A DNA stretch of 64,000 nucleotides from Pseudorhodobacter antarcticus (GCA_945860375.1 CAMAQR010000004.1:62001-126000), one strand, 5' to 3'. Counted from the stretch's first letter, positions 17,183 to 27,291 are shown. Translations and numbers: made by a program. The notes: generated by a model from the sequence alone, not told the origin.

Positions 17183-17415
17183 TGTTCCTGCCCCTCGTCC
17201 ACGGTTGCTTGTCCTGAAATGCGCTGACGGATGATGCTCGAAGACAGGCCGATGCCCAGCACAACCGACAGCGCCAATATGCCCGGCCACAGGTTCAGCG
17301 GCGGGTTTTGCAAGGTCTGGATGCCGAAATCGATCGGCACCCAGATCAGCGCGCCAACGATGGCGCCGACCAAAAGGCTGCCAGACGCCCCGATGCCGCG
17401 CGGAAAAATGCCCAT
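17176..17415 (-). CDS. Small membrane protein, unknown function
   Basis: 79 residues starting MGIFPRG, with two hydrophobic segments (LLVGAIVGALIWVPIDF and WPGILALSVVLGIGLSSS) and a short charged tail. I chose the ATG at 17415 because GAGGGGG lies 6 nt before it. A longer form starting at 17478 would add a charged stretch without a ribosome site. It overlaps the VOC start by 7 nt. It runs divergently from purA with about 130 bp between the starts. I do not recognise the family. Confidence 0.7.
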   Translation of the reverse strand: MGIFPRGIGASGSLLVGAIVGALIWVPIDFGIQTLQNPPLNLWPGILALSVVLGIGLSSSIIRQRISGQATVDEGQEQC

Positions 17416-17548
17416 GTTCGCCCCCTCGTCTGGCCTTTGGTCGCGCATCCGGGGCGCTCTGTCCAGTCCTGCGGCCATTTAGCGGTTTCGCAGGCGCGCG
17501 TGTGTCGCTATGGGTATGACGGTTTTTCTGCAATGCGAAGGATATGCC

Positions 17549-18841
17549 ATGGCCAATGTTGTCGTCGTCGGCGCCCAATGGGGTGACGAGGGGAAGGGGA
17601 AGATCGTCGATTGGTTGTCCGAACGGGCAGACGTGATCGCGCGGTTTCAAGGCGGCCACAATGCCGGGCATACTTTGGTCATTGATGGCAAGGTGTACAA
17701 GCTGTCGCTGCTGCCCTCTGGCATCGTGCGCGGTGGCAAGTTGTCGGTGATCGGCAATGGCGTGGTGCTGGACCCATGGCATCTGATCATGGAGATCGAA
17801 AAGCTGCGCGCCCAAGGCGTCGAGATTTCGCCCGAAAACCTGATGATCGCGGAAAATGCGCCGCTGATCCTGCCGATCCATGGCGAATTGGACCGGGCCC
17901 GTGAAGGGTCCGTCGGCATTGCCAAGATCGGCACCACTGGGCGCGGCATTGGTCCGGCCTATGAGGACAAGGTTGGCCGTCGTGCCATCCGTGTGGCCGA
18001 TCTGGCCGATGAGACCACGCTCGAGGCGCGGGTGGACCGGTTGATGGGCCACCATGACGCGCTGCGTCGCGGCTTGGGCATTGAGCCAATTGACCGCGCC
18101 GCCTTGCTGGACGCCCTGCGTGCGATTGCGCCGCAGGTTTTGCCCTATGCCAAGCCGGTGTGGAAAGTGCTGAATGACGTGCGCCGCGCGGGCAAACGGA
18201 TTCTGTTTGAAGGCGCTCAGGGGGCGCTGCTGGACATTGATTTCGGCACTTATCCCTTTGTGACCTCTTCGAACGTCATCGCGGGGCAGGCGGCCACCGG
18301 CACCGGGCTGGGTCCGAATGCCATTGATTTCGTGCTGGGCATTGTCAAGGCCTACACCACCCGCGTGGGCGAAGGCCCGTTCCCGGCAGAACTGTTTGAC
18401 GCCGATGGGGATCGGTTGGGTGAGCGCGGGCATGAGTTCGGCACCGTGACCGGGCGCAAGCGCCGCTGCGGTTGGTTCGATGCGGTGCTGGTGCGCCAGA
18501 CCTGCGTCACCAGTGGCGTGTCGGGCATTGCGCTGACCAAGCTGGATGTGCTGGACGGGTTCCAGACCCTGAAAATCTGCGTGGCCTATGAGTTGGACGG
18601 GGTGTGGCTGGATTATCTGCCGACCGCCGCCGATCAACAGGCGCGCTGCACCCCGATCTATGAGGAAATGGAAGGTTGGTCCGAAACCACCGCAGGTGCG
18701 CGGTCCTGGGCGCAACTGCCGGGTGCGGCGATCAAATATGTGCGCCGGATTGAAGAGTTGATTCAATGCCCGGTCGCCCTACTTTCCACCTCGCCGGAGC
18801 GGGAAGACACCATTCTTGTCACCGACCCTTTCGCGGATTGA
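17549..18841 (+). CDS. purA: Adenylosuccinate synthetase
   Basis: Joins IMP and aspartate with GTP in the first committed step to AMP. 430 residues, standard length. The N-terminal P-loop [13 protein letters not shown] is complete, GGHNAGHT is present, and [13 protein letters not shown] near residue 310 is typical. The ATG at 17549 has GAAGGA before it. The DUF2842 gene follows 17 nt downstream. Confidence 0.98.
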   Translation: MANVVVVGAQWGDEGKGKIVDWLSERADVIARFQGGHNAGHTLVIDGKVYKLSLLPSGIVRGGKLSVIGNGVVLDPWHLIMEIEKLRAQGVEISPENLMIAENAPLILPIHGELDRAREGSVGIAKIGTTGRGIGPAYEDKVGRRAIRVADLADETTLEARVDRLMGHHDALRRGLGIEPIDRAALLDALRAIAPQVLPYAKPVWKVLNDVRRAGKRILFEGAQGALLDIDFGTYPFVTSSNVIAGQAATGTGLGPNAIDFVLGIVKAYTTRVGEGPFPAELFDADGDRLGERGHEFGTVTGRKRRCGWFDAVLVRQTCVTSGVSGIALTKLDVLDGFQTLKICVAYELDGVWLDYLPTAADQQARCTPIYEEMEGWSETTAGARSWAQLPGAAIKYVRRIEELIQCPVALLSTSPEREDTILVTDPFAD

Positions 18842-18858
18842 CGACCATAGGAGACGGT

Positions 18859-19083
18859 ATGGCACTCAGTTACAAAGCCCGCAGACGGTTGTCTTTGTTC
18901 GTTCTTTTGGTGGTGATGCCCGCCTATGTCGTGGTGGCGGTCAGCTTGATGAATTCCATCGCGCGCCTGCCGATGTGGCTGGAGGTTCCGGCCTATGTCG
19001 TGCTGGGATTTGGCTGGATAGTGCCGTTCAAGCGCGTGTTCATCGGGGTGGGGCAGCCTGACCCGGACGCACCGCAAGACTGA
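18859..19083 (+). CDS. DUF2842-type small membrane protein
   Basis: 74 residues with two predicted membrane helices (LFVLLVVMPAYVVVAVSLM and VPAYVVLGFGWIVPF) and a short acidic tail. The MALSYKARRR start and the layout match DUF2842 proteins of alphaproteobacteria, whose function is unknown. The start has AGGAGAC just upstream. It lies 17 nt after purA and probably shares its transcript. Confidence 0.85.
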   Translation: MALSYKARRRLSLFVLLVVMPAYVVVAVSLMNSIARLPMWLEVPAYVVLGFGWIVPFKRVFIGVGQPDPDAPQD

Positions 19084-19085
19084 AA

Positions 19086-19116
19086 ACAGGCGGGACGCTT
19101 GCGCAGTCCCGCCTGT
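19086..19116 (-). terminator. Hairpin terminator between convergent genes
   Basis: Stem ACAGGCGGGAC/GTCCCGCCTGT with a 9-nt loop. On the minus strand it is followed by TTTT and lies 45 nt after the stop of the large acidic protein gene. On the plus strand it sits just after the DUF2842 stop but without a U-run. It probably serves both transcripts. Confidence 0.8.
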
Positions 19117-19160
19117 GTCAGGGTTCAAGTGGCAGCCTTGACCCTGATCTGATCGCACAA

Positions 19161-21287
19161 TCAGCCTGCGGTGCGCAGCGCTTCGGCGAGCAAGGGCGAA
19201 CGATCCGTCACCGCAAACTGCCCATGCTTGATCTTGGCAATCCGGCCCTGACGCATCAGCGTGCCAAACACCCGCAACCCGTCTTCACGGCTGAACTCGG
19301 CGGCTTCGGGCAGGGTGGCGAGTTGGCTCAGGACCATCGGGCGGCTGAACTGCGGACTCCCCAGCACTTGCGCGCAATAGACGGCGGCGGCCTCCAGCAT
19401 GTCGGGCAGTTCGGTGGCTCCCAGCCGGTCGGCGAAATCGCCAAAGCTTTCGGCATCCGAAAACAGGTTGGCGGCGCGCGCGGCTTCGGTGTCGTTCTCG
19501 GTGTCGTCTTCCAGATCATCCTGCGGCAGGCCCAACAGCGAATCGGCGTGCAGTGCAATCGCCTGGCTGCCGGAAGTGATCCGGCGCGGACGGACCGGGG
19601 CCACCACGCGCGGCGTATCGACGACCGAGGTATGGACGACCGGGGCAGCGACAACCGGGGCCGGGGCTTTGGGGCTGCGATCAATGCGCTGTTCCGAGAC
19701 CAGAACCAAAGGCTGTGGGCGGTCTGCTGGCGCGGTTTCAACGCGCAGCGGGCGCACAACGCTTTCCAGATCATGGCGGTAGGGGTCGATGCGGTCGGCT
19801 TTGGGCTGGGCGGGGGCGATCTGACGGTCGGCCTCGGTCGCCACGACCGCGGCTTTCAAATGGGCCATCGCGGACTGCCGACGCTTGATTTCAACGCCGT
19901 CCATGGCGGTGTTGGTTTGCGCCATCAAGCGGCTGACGGCCTGATCCGCGTCGTCGGTTTCGATCCGTTTGCGCGGTTCCGGGGCGGTGGCATCTTCGAT
20001 TTCGGTCGGCTTGGGGGCTGTTCCCGCGATTGCACGCACCGGGCGCGTGGGCCGGGTGGGGCGTGCGAGGGCGGGTTCTGCCTGAAGGTTGGCCCGTTCG
20101 GCGGTCAGATCATCTTCGTCAATGCGTGCGGCCACTGGCGGTGCCAGTTCGGCTTCGAGTGCGGCAAGTTCGGCTTGAAGGGCGGCCTCGGCCTCGGGCG
20201 ACAACAGGCCAGTTGCGCCAATAGGTGCCGGTTCAGCCGCAACTGGCGCATCGGCACGGCGGATTTTGATGACGCGGGCGCGGGCGCGGTGCAGGCGACC
20301 CGGTTCTGCGGGGTCTTCGGCCCTGTCGTCTGCGGCTGGCGCAGCGACAAATGCAGCCATTTCGGCGGCCAAACTGGCCTTTGTTTCGGTCTGATCCGGC
20401 GCAGGGTCGGGAGTTTCCGCATCCAGATCGTCATCCAGATATTCCTGATCGTCGGGGTCGATCAGGGCGCCCAAAGACGCTAACAGCGCCGCATCCGCCG
20501 TCTGGGCGTCAAGTGTTGCCGCTTCGCTGGACGGTTGATCGTCGTCGTCGATCAAGCGCGCGTCAAACTGCTCCAGTTCGGCCAAGGATTCGGCATCCGT
20601 AGCGTCAGTCCGGTCGTCGTGGTCGTCAAAATCTTCTGGCTGATCATCCGTGTCGATCTGTGCGGCTGCGGCGACATCGGCGGCAAGGTTGAAATCGGAC
20701 AGGTCCAAATTCGGCAGATCACCGGGCTGCCCGTCAGGTTCCGCTGTGGCCGCTTCGGACTCGGCGGCAAATGCTTCGGGCGAGGCGATCATCTCTGCCA
20801 ACACGGAGTCGGCCTGAACGGCGGCGGCGGGGGGCGATGCGATGGTGGCGATCAGATCATCGGCATCCTGATCTTCGTGATAGGCGTCCAAGGCCAATTC
20901 GGCCACGGGTGCGGCGGTGCCGCGCAGTTTGGACAGGCGGGCGGCGACGCTGTCGGCAGAGACGGCCGCATCGGCCAGCGCAGGCTGCACCAAAGGCGCA
21001 AGCAAGGCCGGTTCGGCCATCGCATCGCCAGTGCGCAAGATCACGCCATTGTCCTGAATTTTCGCCTCGACCCGGCGCTGAATTTCACGTTCGGCGATGC
21101 GGTGAAGCATGGCGGCGTCGGGGGTTGGCGGCTCGGCTCCAAAATAGCGGTCTTCGGCGGCCAGATCGCGGAAATACTCCGCAATCGCCTTCATCGTGTT
21201 GAACGGTTCGTCGAACCCCTCCAAAGTACAGGAGAAAGTGCCGTAGGATACCGTTAAGATTTTACTCGCACCGATCATCGGATGCAC
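19161..21287 (-). CDS. Large acidic protein with conserved ends and a long disordered middle, unknown function
   Basis: 708 residues. Residues 1-75 are folded-looking and contain TVSYGTFSCTLEGF and TMKAIAEYFRDLAAEDRYFG. About residues 75-605 are low-complexity, rich in Asp, Glu, Ala, Pro and Gln, with runs such as DDQPEDFDDHDD. The last hundred residues look folded again (QFSRPMVLSQLATLPEA, then GLRVFGTLMRQGRIAKIKHGQFAVTD), with the feel of a winged-helix domain. There is no signal peptide or membrane segment. The start is GTG at 21287, or ATG at 21278. I recall similar open reading frames in Rhodobacteraceae with no assigned role. It may be a scaffold or regulator. Confidence 0.8.
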   Translation of the reverse strand: MHPMIGASKILTVSYGTFSCTLEGFDEPFNTMKAIAEYFRDLAAEDRYFGAEPPTPDAAMLHRIAEREIQRRVEAKIQDNGVILRTGDAMAEPALLAPLVQPALADAAVSADSVAARLSKLRGTAAPVAELALDAYHEDQDADDLIATIASPPAAAVQADSVLAEMIASPEAFAAESEAATAEPDGQPGDLPNLDLSDFNLAADVAAAAQIDTDDQPEDFDDHDDRTDATDAESLAELEQFDARLIDDDDQPSSEAATLDAQTADAALLASLGALIDPDDQEYLDDDLDAETPDPAPDQTETKASLAAEMAAFVAAPAADDRAEDPAEPGRLHRARARVIKIRRADAPVAAEPAPIGATGLLSPEAEAALQAELAALEAELAPPVAARIDEDDLTAERANLQAEPALARPTRPTRPVRAIAGTAPKPTEIEDATAPEPRKRIETDDADQAVSRLMAQTNTAMDGVEIKRRQSAMAHLKAAVVATEADRQIAPAQPKADRIDPYRHDLESVVRPLRVETAPADRPQPLVLVSEQRIDRSPKAPAPVVAAPVVHTSVVDTPRVVAPVRPRRITSGSQAIALHADSLLGLPQDDLEDDTENDTEAARAANLFSDAESFGDFADRLGATELPDMLEAAAVYCAQVLGSPQFSRPMVLSQLATLPEAAEFSREDGLRVFGTLMRQGRIAKIKHGQFAVTDRSPLLAEALRTAG

Positions 21288-21418
21288 GCCTCATGACTGC
21301 CACACCGTAACAATATGTGCTTCGGTTTGTTCGAATCCATGGACAAAACAGGGTAATTTAAAGGATTGATTGTGTTCCTGCCTAGGCCGTTTGCCGCAAT
21401 TGAGAGAACAGTATCCGC

Positions 21419-22081
21419 GTGAATCAGATGATTGTCGAATCTTTGCAGGGGGTCACGCTGTGCGGTGGCGGCCCTTTTGGTGCGGCGGCCTTGCGGCGGG
21501 CGATGCGGTTTGCCCCTGTGATCGTTGGGGCGGATGGCGGTGCGGACCGGCTTTTGGCGCTGGGGGCAGAGCCACAAGCGGTGATCGGAGACTTCGATTC
21601 CATCAGCGACGCGGCGCGGGCACGCCTTGCGGGGCGGCTGTTTCCAATTGCGGAACAAGACACCACCGATTTCGACAAGGCGCTGCGGTCGATCCGCGCG
21701 CCGTTTGTGCTGGGACTGGGATTCGCAGGGGCCCGGCTGGATCACGGGTTGGCGGTTTTGAACACGCTGGTGCGGCATCCAGACCGCCGTTGTCTGGTGT
21801 TGTCGCCGCAGGATGTGACGTTTCTCGCCCCGCGTGAGATGGCTTTGACCCTGCCCGTGGGCACACGGTTGTCGCTGTTTCCGATGGGGGCGGTGGGCGG
21901 CGAAAGCGAGGGTCTGCGCTGGCCCATCAACGGGTTGCGCTTTGCCCCGGATGGGATGATTGGCACCTCGAACGCAACATCAGCCGCCCGCGTCCGCCTG
22001 CGCTTTGACGCCGATCGCATGCTGGTCATTGCACCGCTGCGGCAGTTGCCCGCCGTTCTGCGCGGGCTTGGGTTGCGGTGA
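21419..22081 (+). CDS. Thiamine pyrophosphokinase
   Basis: Transfers pyrophosphate from ATP to thiamine, giving thiamine diphosphate. 220 residues, normal for the family. Motifs are IVGADGGADRLLALG, PQAVIGDFDSI with the metal-binding Asp, and QDTTDFDKAL. The C-terminal substrate part has SEGLRWPINGL and TSNATSAARVRL. The GTG at 21419 is the first start, with an ATG at 21428 as an alternative. Neither has a strong ribosome site. The 3' end overlaps the convergent EamA gene by 56 nt. Confidence 0.92.
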   Translation: MNQMIVESLQGVTLCGGGPFGAAALRRAMRFAPVIVGADGGADRLLALGAEPQAVIGDFDSISDAARARLAGRLFPIAEQDTTDFDKALRSIRAPFVLGLGFAGARLDHGLAVLNTLVRHPDRRCLVLSPQDVTFLAPREMALTLPVGTRLSLFPMGAVGGESEGLRWPINGLRFAPDGMIGTSNATSAARVRLRFDADRMLVIAPLRQLPAVLRGLGLR

Positions 22082-22958
22082 GGCGCTCACGGTGGATGAT
22101 GTACAGGCCCGAGGCAACGATGATCGTGATCCCGGCCCAGGTCAGCGTGTTGGGGAAATCGCCAAACACAAAGTAACCGATGGCAACGGCGGTAACGATT
22201 TCAAGATAATGCAGGGGCGCAAGGGTGGAGGCGGGCGCGTATTGCAGCGAGATGGTCATGCACATATGGCTGGCCGCTGCCCAGAACCCGACGCCAAACA
22301 GCCACAGCCACGCCCAGCCCTGCGGCATCACCGGGTCCAGCGACGCAATTGCGCTGCCTTCGGCCAAAAGCATCACCGGCAGACAGATTGCGGCGCCGAG
22401 CAATGACGTGTGCAATTGCTGAATGACCGGGTGCATGCCGGTGGCGATGGCTTGGGTGATCAGCATGTAAAAGGCAAAGGCAAAGGCGGTGCCCAAGGGG
22501 AACAGCGCCACCAGCCCATAGTTGGCCAGCGACGGCTGGATCACCAGCAAAGCGCCGGCAAAGCCCACCAGCGACGCCATGATCCGGCGCGGGCCAATCG
22601 GGTTGCCAAAGATCAGCTTGCCCATCAGCAGCAGGATGAACGGTTCGACAAACACGATCGCCAGCGCATCGGCGATGGGCATCACCTGCACGGCGGCGAC
22701 AAAGCCGTAGGTCGACAGGATCAACAACACCGCGCGCAGCGTCAGCAGGCCAAGCGCGCGCGGGCTGACGGCCCAATGCAGCCGCATGGCCAGCGCAATC
22801 GGCAGCATCAGCGCGCCTTGCAAGACAAAGCGGGCGGTGGTGATCTGGCCCACCGGGATGGTGGCGGTGGCGAGTTTCGAGGCAGCATCAAGCAGGGGTG
22901 CCAGCACACAAAAGGCCAGCATCAGCATGATACCCGGAAGGATGCGGTCGGTGTTCAT
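22026..22958 (-). CDS. EamA/DMT-family transporter
   Basis: Inner-membrane drug/metabolite transporter, 310 residues, with about ten hydrophobic helices arranged as two EamA repeats (first ending near LLVIQPSL, second ending in AGITIIVASGLYIIHRER). Members export amino acids, nucleobases or other small molecules, and the substrate is not predictable. It is encoded alone, convergent with the thiamine pyrophosphokinase gene, with 3' ends overlapping over 22026-22081. Confidence 0.9.
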   Translation of the reverse strand: MNTDRILPGIMLMLAFCVLAPLLDAASKLATATIPVGQITTARFVLQGALMLPIALAMRLHWAVSPRALGLLTLRAVLLILSTYGFVAAVQVMPIADALAIVFVEPFILLLMGKLIFGNPIGPRRIMASLVGFAGALLVIQPSLANYGLVALFPLGTAFAFAFYMLITQAIATGMHPVIQQLHTSLLGAAICLPVMLLAEGSAIASLDPVMPQGWAWLWLFGVGFWAAASHMCMTISLQYAPASTLAPLHYLEIVTAVAIGYFVFGDFPNTLTWAGITIIVASGLYIIHRERLTATQARAERRATAAAVQ

Positions 22959-23079
22959 TTCGGTGGCCTAACCCGCGCGCCGCTGTTGGGCATGCCTGAA
23001 AGCGACAGCCAAGATCCGCTTGCGCTTCCTCTTGGCCCGCATCCCCATCTTTTCTGGTCCGATCTGCCGCTTGTTACCG

Positions 23080-24459
23080 TCAACAATTCGGCACGTTCAC
23101 CGCCAAACCGCCCAGCGAGGTTTCCTTGTACTTCTCGTGCATGTCGCGCCCGGTCTGGCGCATGGTTTCAATGCAGACATCCAAGGACACAAGATGCGTG
23201 CCGTCGCCGCGCAGCGCAAGGCTGGCCGCCGACACCGCCTTGATCGCGCCCAAACCGTTGCGTTCAATGCAGGGCACCTGCACCAGACCGCGCACCGGGT
23301 CGCAGGTCATGCCCAGATGATGCTCCAGCGCGATTTCAGCGGCGTTTTCCACTTGCATCGGGGTGCCGCCCAGCACGGCGGCTAGGGCGGCGGCGGCCAT
23401 GGCGGCGGCTGATCCCACCTCGGCCTGACAGCCGCATTCCGCACCGGAAATAGAGGCGTTGTGTTTGACCAAGCCGCCAATCGCTGCGGCGGTCAGCAGG
23501 AAATCCCCGATGCGCGCGGTTGAGGCCCCCGGCACATGGTCAAGGTAATAGCGCAGCACCGCAGGCACCACGCCCGCCGCCCCATTGGTCGGCGCCGTTA
23601 CCACTTGGCCCCCGGCTGCGTTTTCCTCATTCACCGCCATGGCGTAAAGGCTCATCCAGTCGTTGATGGTGTGGGGGGCGGTCATGTTCAGCCCGCGTTC
23701 CGCCAGCAGCGCGTCATGGATGCCCTTGGCGCGGCGCTTCACCGACAGGCCGCCCGGCAAGATGCCCGTGCCCAACATCCCGCGTGAGATGCAGGCGGTC
23801 ATCACGCCCCAGACCTGAGCGATGCCTTGGTCCAACTCGGCAGCGGTGCGGAATTTCAACTCGTTCGCGCGTTTCATTGCGGCGATGCTTTGACCCGACG
23901 CCTTGGCCATTTCCAGCATTTCATCTGCCGTTTCAAACGGATAAGGCACATCGGCCCGCGCTTTGGATTTTGCGCCGCCGGCTTCGGCCATTTCGGTCGC
24001 AGTCAAAACGAAGCCGCCGCCGATGGAGTAGTAGGTTTCCTGCAAGATCACGTCGCCTTGGGCGTCGGTGGCTTTCAGGATCATGCCATTGGCATGGCCG
24101 GGCAGGGCGGGGCCGTAGTCGAAGGTCAGATCCTTGGTCGGATCGAAGTGCAGCGGCGGCAGGCCCGGCGCGGTGATGGTGTGGGTGGCGTGGACCGCGG
24201 CCAGCGTGATTTCGGCCAATGCGGCGTCGTAGGTGGCCGGGACAAACCCCGCCAGCCCCAGAATGGTGGCGCGGTCGGTGGCGTGACCGACCCCGGTAAA
24301 GGCCAAAGACCCATGCAAAGACCCGCGCAGCCCGTGGAAATGGAAGGGTGAGGCGCGCAGGGCATCCAGAAACCGCGCCGCCGCCACCATTGGCCCCATG
24401 GTGTGCGACGACGACGGGCCGACGCCGATCTTGAACATGTCAAAGACGGAAAGGAACAT
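23080..24459 (-). CDS. sdaA: L-serine ammonia-lyase (L-serine dehydratase), iron-sulfur type
   Basis: Deaminates L-serine to pyruvate. A single-chain enzyme of 459 residues, as in E. coli SdaA. The N-terminal beta domain opens [20 protein letters not shown]. The alpha domain carries the cysteines expected for the oxygen-sensitive [4Fe-4S] cluster in [13 protein letters not shown] and [15 protein letters not shown]. The start follows the GST gene by 9 nt, so the two are probably co-transcribed. Confidence 0.97.
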   Translation of the reverse strand: MFLSVFDMFKIGVGPSSSHTMGPMVAAARFLDALRASPFHFHGLRGSLHGSLAFTGVGHATDRATILGLAGFVPATYDAALAEITLAAVHATHTITAPGLPPLHFDPTKDLTFDYGPALPGHANGMILKATDAQGDVILQETYYSIGGGFVLTATEMAEAGGAKSKARADVPYPFETADEMLEMAKASGQSIAAMKRANELKFRTAAELDQGIAQVWGVMTACISRGMLGTGILPGGLSVKRRAKGIHDALLAERGLNMTAPHTINDWMSLYAMAVNEENAAGGQVVTAPTNGAAGVVPAVLRYYLDHVPGASTARIGDFLLTAAAIGGLVKHNASISGAECGCQAEVGSAAAMAAAALAAVLGGTPMQVENAAEIALEHHLGMTCDPVRGLVQVPCIERNGLGAIKAVSAASLALRGDGTHLVSLDVCIETMRQTGRDMHEKYKETSLGGLAVNVPNC

Positions 24460-24468
24460 GGATGGGTC

Positions 24469-25134
24469 CTAGATGGGATGGGTGAAGGGGGTGGGGCCAA
24501 GGCCCTCGTCTGCCGCAATGGTTTGCGCGGCGGGGCGGGTTTCCAGCATCGACAGGATGGCGTGCAAAGCCGGATAGTCCCGGCTTGCGAAATGCGCCGG
24601 ATGGTCGGACGCATTCTGCCCCAGCCACCGCAGCAGCATGGCGATGTAATAGCCCAGCAGCGTGGGTTTGTGCGGCGACAGCCAGTCGGGCTTGTCGCGG
24701 GCGACCATGGCGTCAATCGTCGCCAGCAGGGTTTGCATATGGGCGCTGGCATGGGCCAGCACCTGCGGCGCGCAGTCTGGCCCGGCGGTGCGCTCGGGGT
24801 AGAACAGCTGCATCAACGTCGGGTGGATGTTGGTCGAGGTGAAGAACAGCCATGTCAAAAACGCCCCCCGGTCGGGCGCACCGGGCAGTGGGGCCAGCGC
24901 GCCGGGGTGGGCATCGCAGAGATGCAGCAGCATGGCGGCGGTTTCAAACATCGGCCCTTGCGGCGTTTCCATCGCCGGAATCTTGGCAAGGGGGTGCAGC
25001 GCCAGATAGCTGGCTTGGGTCAACTCGCCCGCCGCGCGGTCGATCAGTCGCGCCCGGTGCGGCACTGCCAGTTCGGCCAGAATCATGCGGACGACCAGCG
25101 AGGCCGTGTCGGGGGAATAATGCAGCAGATACAT
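24469..25134 (-). CDS. Glutathione S-transferase family protein
   Basis: 221 residues. An N-terminal thioredoxin-like domain begins MYLLHYSPDTASLVVRMIL, with the conserved cis-Pro turn KIPAM and the glutathione-contact FETAAML (E-S/T position). The C-terminal half is helical. The start at 25134 has AGGAGA 8 nt before it. The active-site residue is probably Ser or Thr in the SPDTAS region, not Cys. It precedes sdaA by 9 nt on the same strand and runs divergently from the EF-hand gene. Confidence 0.9.
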   Translation of the reverse strand: MYLLHYSPDTASLVVRMILAELAVPHRARLIDRAAGELTQASYLALHPLAKIPAMETPQGPMFETAAMLLHLCDAHPGALAPLPGAPDRGAFLTWLFFTSTNIHPTLMQLFYPERTAGPDCAPQVLAHASAHMQTLLATIDAMVARDKPDWLSPHKPTLLGYYIAMLLRWLGQNASDHPAHFASRDYPALHAILSMLETRPAAQTIAADEGLGPTPFTHPI

Positions 25135-25272
25135 GCGGGGTCTCCTGTTCACCGTCACTATGGCGCAAGTCGGGGCGGGGAACAGGCAAAAACCGACGCT
25201 TTTTCGCACAGGGCGCAAGGTCGTTCAGGCGGATTTAACCAATGGCTGGTGAAAGGACGGTGAGAGGCCAAA

Positions 25273-25809
25273 ATGATGCGGATGTGGTTGGGGCTTTGGG
25301 CGTGGCGGTTGGGCTTTGGCTTTGCCTTCGCGCAAGAGGTGCCCGATGGGGTGTTGAAACGGTTGAAGTCCGACCCCGAGGCCTATTTGGACCTGGCGGC
25401 TGATCTGATCCACGGCTTTGGCGGGGTGCCGGGCATCGACCGTGCCGGGATCGCGCGGTTTGTGGCGCTGGAACGGGCGGCGCTGCGGGCTGGGGCGTTG
25501 CGACGGGTTTATCTGGCGGATCTGGATTTTCACAATGCGGTGCACCGGGGTGCGGTGGCGCAGCTGGCCGCCGCCGCTTCGGCCTGTGGGCGTGGCAGGC
25601 TGTGGCGGTTGTTGGAGGCGGCGGACCGCAATGGCGATGGGGTTGTGGATCAGGCAGAGATCGCGGGCTTTGGTCAGGCCGAGGCGCTGCGCGGCTTCAA
25701 TGCGGCGGATGAGGCCGGGGTGGTGTCGGTGCTGGCTTTTGACGGCAATGCCGATGGTTGGGTTGATCTGGCCGAGGTGAAGGCGGCGGTGCTGGCTTTG
25801 GGGATTTAG
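25273..25809 (+). CDS. Secreted EF-hand protein
   Basis: 178 residues. A hydrophobic N-terminus ending in FGFAFAQE looks like a signal peptide cut after about residue 20. Two canonical 12-residue EF-hand loops follow: DRNGDGVVDQAE at residues 118-129 and DGNADGWVDLAE at 157-168, each with acidic ligands at positions 1, 5, 9 and 12. A calcium-binding periplasmic role is inferred. No catalytic domain is visible. The ATG lies 138 bp from the divergent GST start. Confidence 0.82.
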   Translation: MMRMWLGLWAWRLGFGFAFAQEVPDGVLKRLKSDPEAYLDLAADLIHGFGGVPGIDRAGIARFVALERAALRAGALRRVYLADLDFHNAVHRGAVAQLAAAASACGRGRLWRLLEAADRNGDGVVDQAEIAGFGQAEALRGFNAADEAGVVSVLAFDGNADGWVDLAEVKAAVLALGI

Positions 25810-25913
25810 GGCGGTCTGGGGATGGAAGAATCGTCTTCCCCGCCCGGCCCAATCTTTGCAGATGGGGCGTTCGACGCTGCCGCCCTTTCACTGGAAGGGC
25901 GTCCGGGCGCGTC

Positions 25914-27260
25914 TCACCCAAAGAAATCCCACAACAGTTTCAGGTTCAAGACCACGATCACCACCGCAATCAGCACCGACAGCGCGGTCAGCCAAAGCGG
26001 GGCTGCCATCGGCCCCATCTTGGCGCGGTCGGCGGTGAACATCACCAGGGGCACCACCGCGAAGGACAGTTGCAGCGACAGCACGACCTGCGTCAGGATC
26101 AGCAGCTCACTTGTGCCCGCAGATCCGTAATACAGCGTCACGCCAGCGGCTGGAATGATCGCGATGCCGCGCGTGATCAGGCGGCGCAGCCATGGTGCAA
26201 GGCGGATTTGCAAGAAACCCTCCATCACCGCCTGTCCTGCCAAAGTTGCGGTGACGGTGGAATTCAGACCACAGGCCAGCAGCGCCACCGCGAACAGCAT
26301 CGGGGCAAACCCTGCGCCCAAAATAGGGCCCAGCAGTTGATGCGCATCGCCCAGTTCTGCCACCTCGTTCCGCCCGGTCACATAGAAAGTGGCGGCGGCC
26401 AGAATCAGGATCGAAGCATTGATCATCAGCGCCATCATCAGCGCCACGGTGCTGTCGATGGTGGCGTATTTCAGCGCCTGACGCTTTTCGGGCAGGCTGC
26501 TGCCATAGTCCCGCGTTTGCACGATTGCAGAGTGCAGGTAAAGGTTGTGCGGCATCACCGTGGCTCCCAGAATGCCAAGGGCCAGATAGAGCATGTCTGG
26601 ATTGCGAATGATCTCGACCGTTGGCGCAAAGCCGCGGATGACATCGCCCCAGTTCGGATCGGCCAGCGCAATCATCAGGCCAAAGCAAACCACGATCACG
26701 CCCAATAGGGTGATCACAAAGGCCTCCAGCCAACGGAAGCCTTTCTTCTGCAGATACAGGATCAGGAAAACATCCAGCGCCGTGATGATCACGCCCAATT
26801 CCAGCGGGATGCCGAACAGCAGGTTCAAACCAATGGCGGTGCCGATCACTTCGGCCACATCGGTGGCGATGATGGCGATTTCGGCCGCCAGCCACAGCGG
26901 GACCGAGATATAACGCGGGTAGGCGTCGCGGCAGGCCTGCGCGAGATCGCGCCCCGAAGCGATGGCAAGACGGGCGCACAACGCTTGTAAAACAATCGCC
27001 ATAATGTTGGAAACAAGCGCAACAAAAAGCAATGTATAGCCGAATTTGGACCCACCCGCCAGGCTTGTGGCCCAATTGCCCGGGTCCATATAGCCCACGG
27101 CCACCATGTAGCCCGGCCCGACGAAGGCCATGAACCGTCGCCACGAGCCGGTGGGCAGCTTGACGCTGCGGTTGACATCCGACAGCGCGGCCTCGCCCCG
27201 GTCATTGCGCCACTCGCGGCCATGTAGGGTAAAGGTGCCTTTTGGGGTGGGGCGGGACAT
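25914..27260 (-). CDS. mntH: NRAMP-family divalent metal (manganese) transporter
   Basis: Proton-coupled Mn2+/Fe2+ importer, 448 residues with about eleven membrane helices. Metal-site motifs of the family are both present: DPGNWATS in the first helix and MPHNLYLHS in the sixth. The hydrophilic N-terminal tail of about 45 residues is typical of alphaproteobacterial members. A palindromic Mur/Fur-type box lies 17 bp before the start, which supports control by manganese or iron. Confidence 0.95.
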   Translation of the reverse strand: MSRPTPKGTFTLHGREWRNDRGEAALSDVNRSVKLPTGSWRRFMAFVGPGYMVAVGYMDPGNWATSLAGGSKFGYTLLFVALVSNIMAIVLQALCARLAIASGRDLAQACRDAYPRYISVPLWLAAEIAIIATDVAEVIGTAIGLNLLFGIPLELGVIITALDVFLILYLQKKGFRWLEAFVITLLGVIVVCFGLMIALADPNWGDVIRGFAPTVEIIRNPDMLYLALGILGATVMPHNLYLHSAIVQTRDYGSSLPEKRQALKYATIDSTVALMMALMINASILILAAATFYVTGRNEVAELGDAHQLLGPILGAGFAPMLFAVALLACGLNSTVTATLAGQAVMEGFLQIRLAPWLRRLITRGIAIIPAAGVTLYYGSAGTSELLILTQVVLSLQLSFAVVPLVMFTADRAKMGPMAAPLWLTALSVLIAVVIVVLNLKLLWDFFG

Positions 27261-27276
27261 GGCGGCTTTCTGAAAA

Positions 27277-27291
27277 TGCGAATTATTCTCA
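27277..27291. promoter_or_regulatory. Mur/Fur-family operator before mntH
   Basis: TGCGAATTATTCTCA is a 15-bp imperfect palindrome (12 of 15 positions symmetric) just upstream of the mntH start. It resembles the manganese-responsive Mur box described in rhizobia and Rhodobacterales (half-site TGCGAAT/ATTCKCA). Confidence 0.6.

Noticed and set aside
16799..18766. 655-codon minus-strand frame running through purA
   Set aside because: Only its last 127 codons (VOC protein) are protein-like. The rest is antisense to purA and the small membrane-protein gene.
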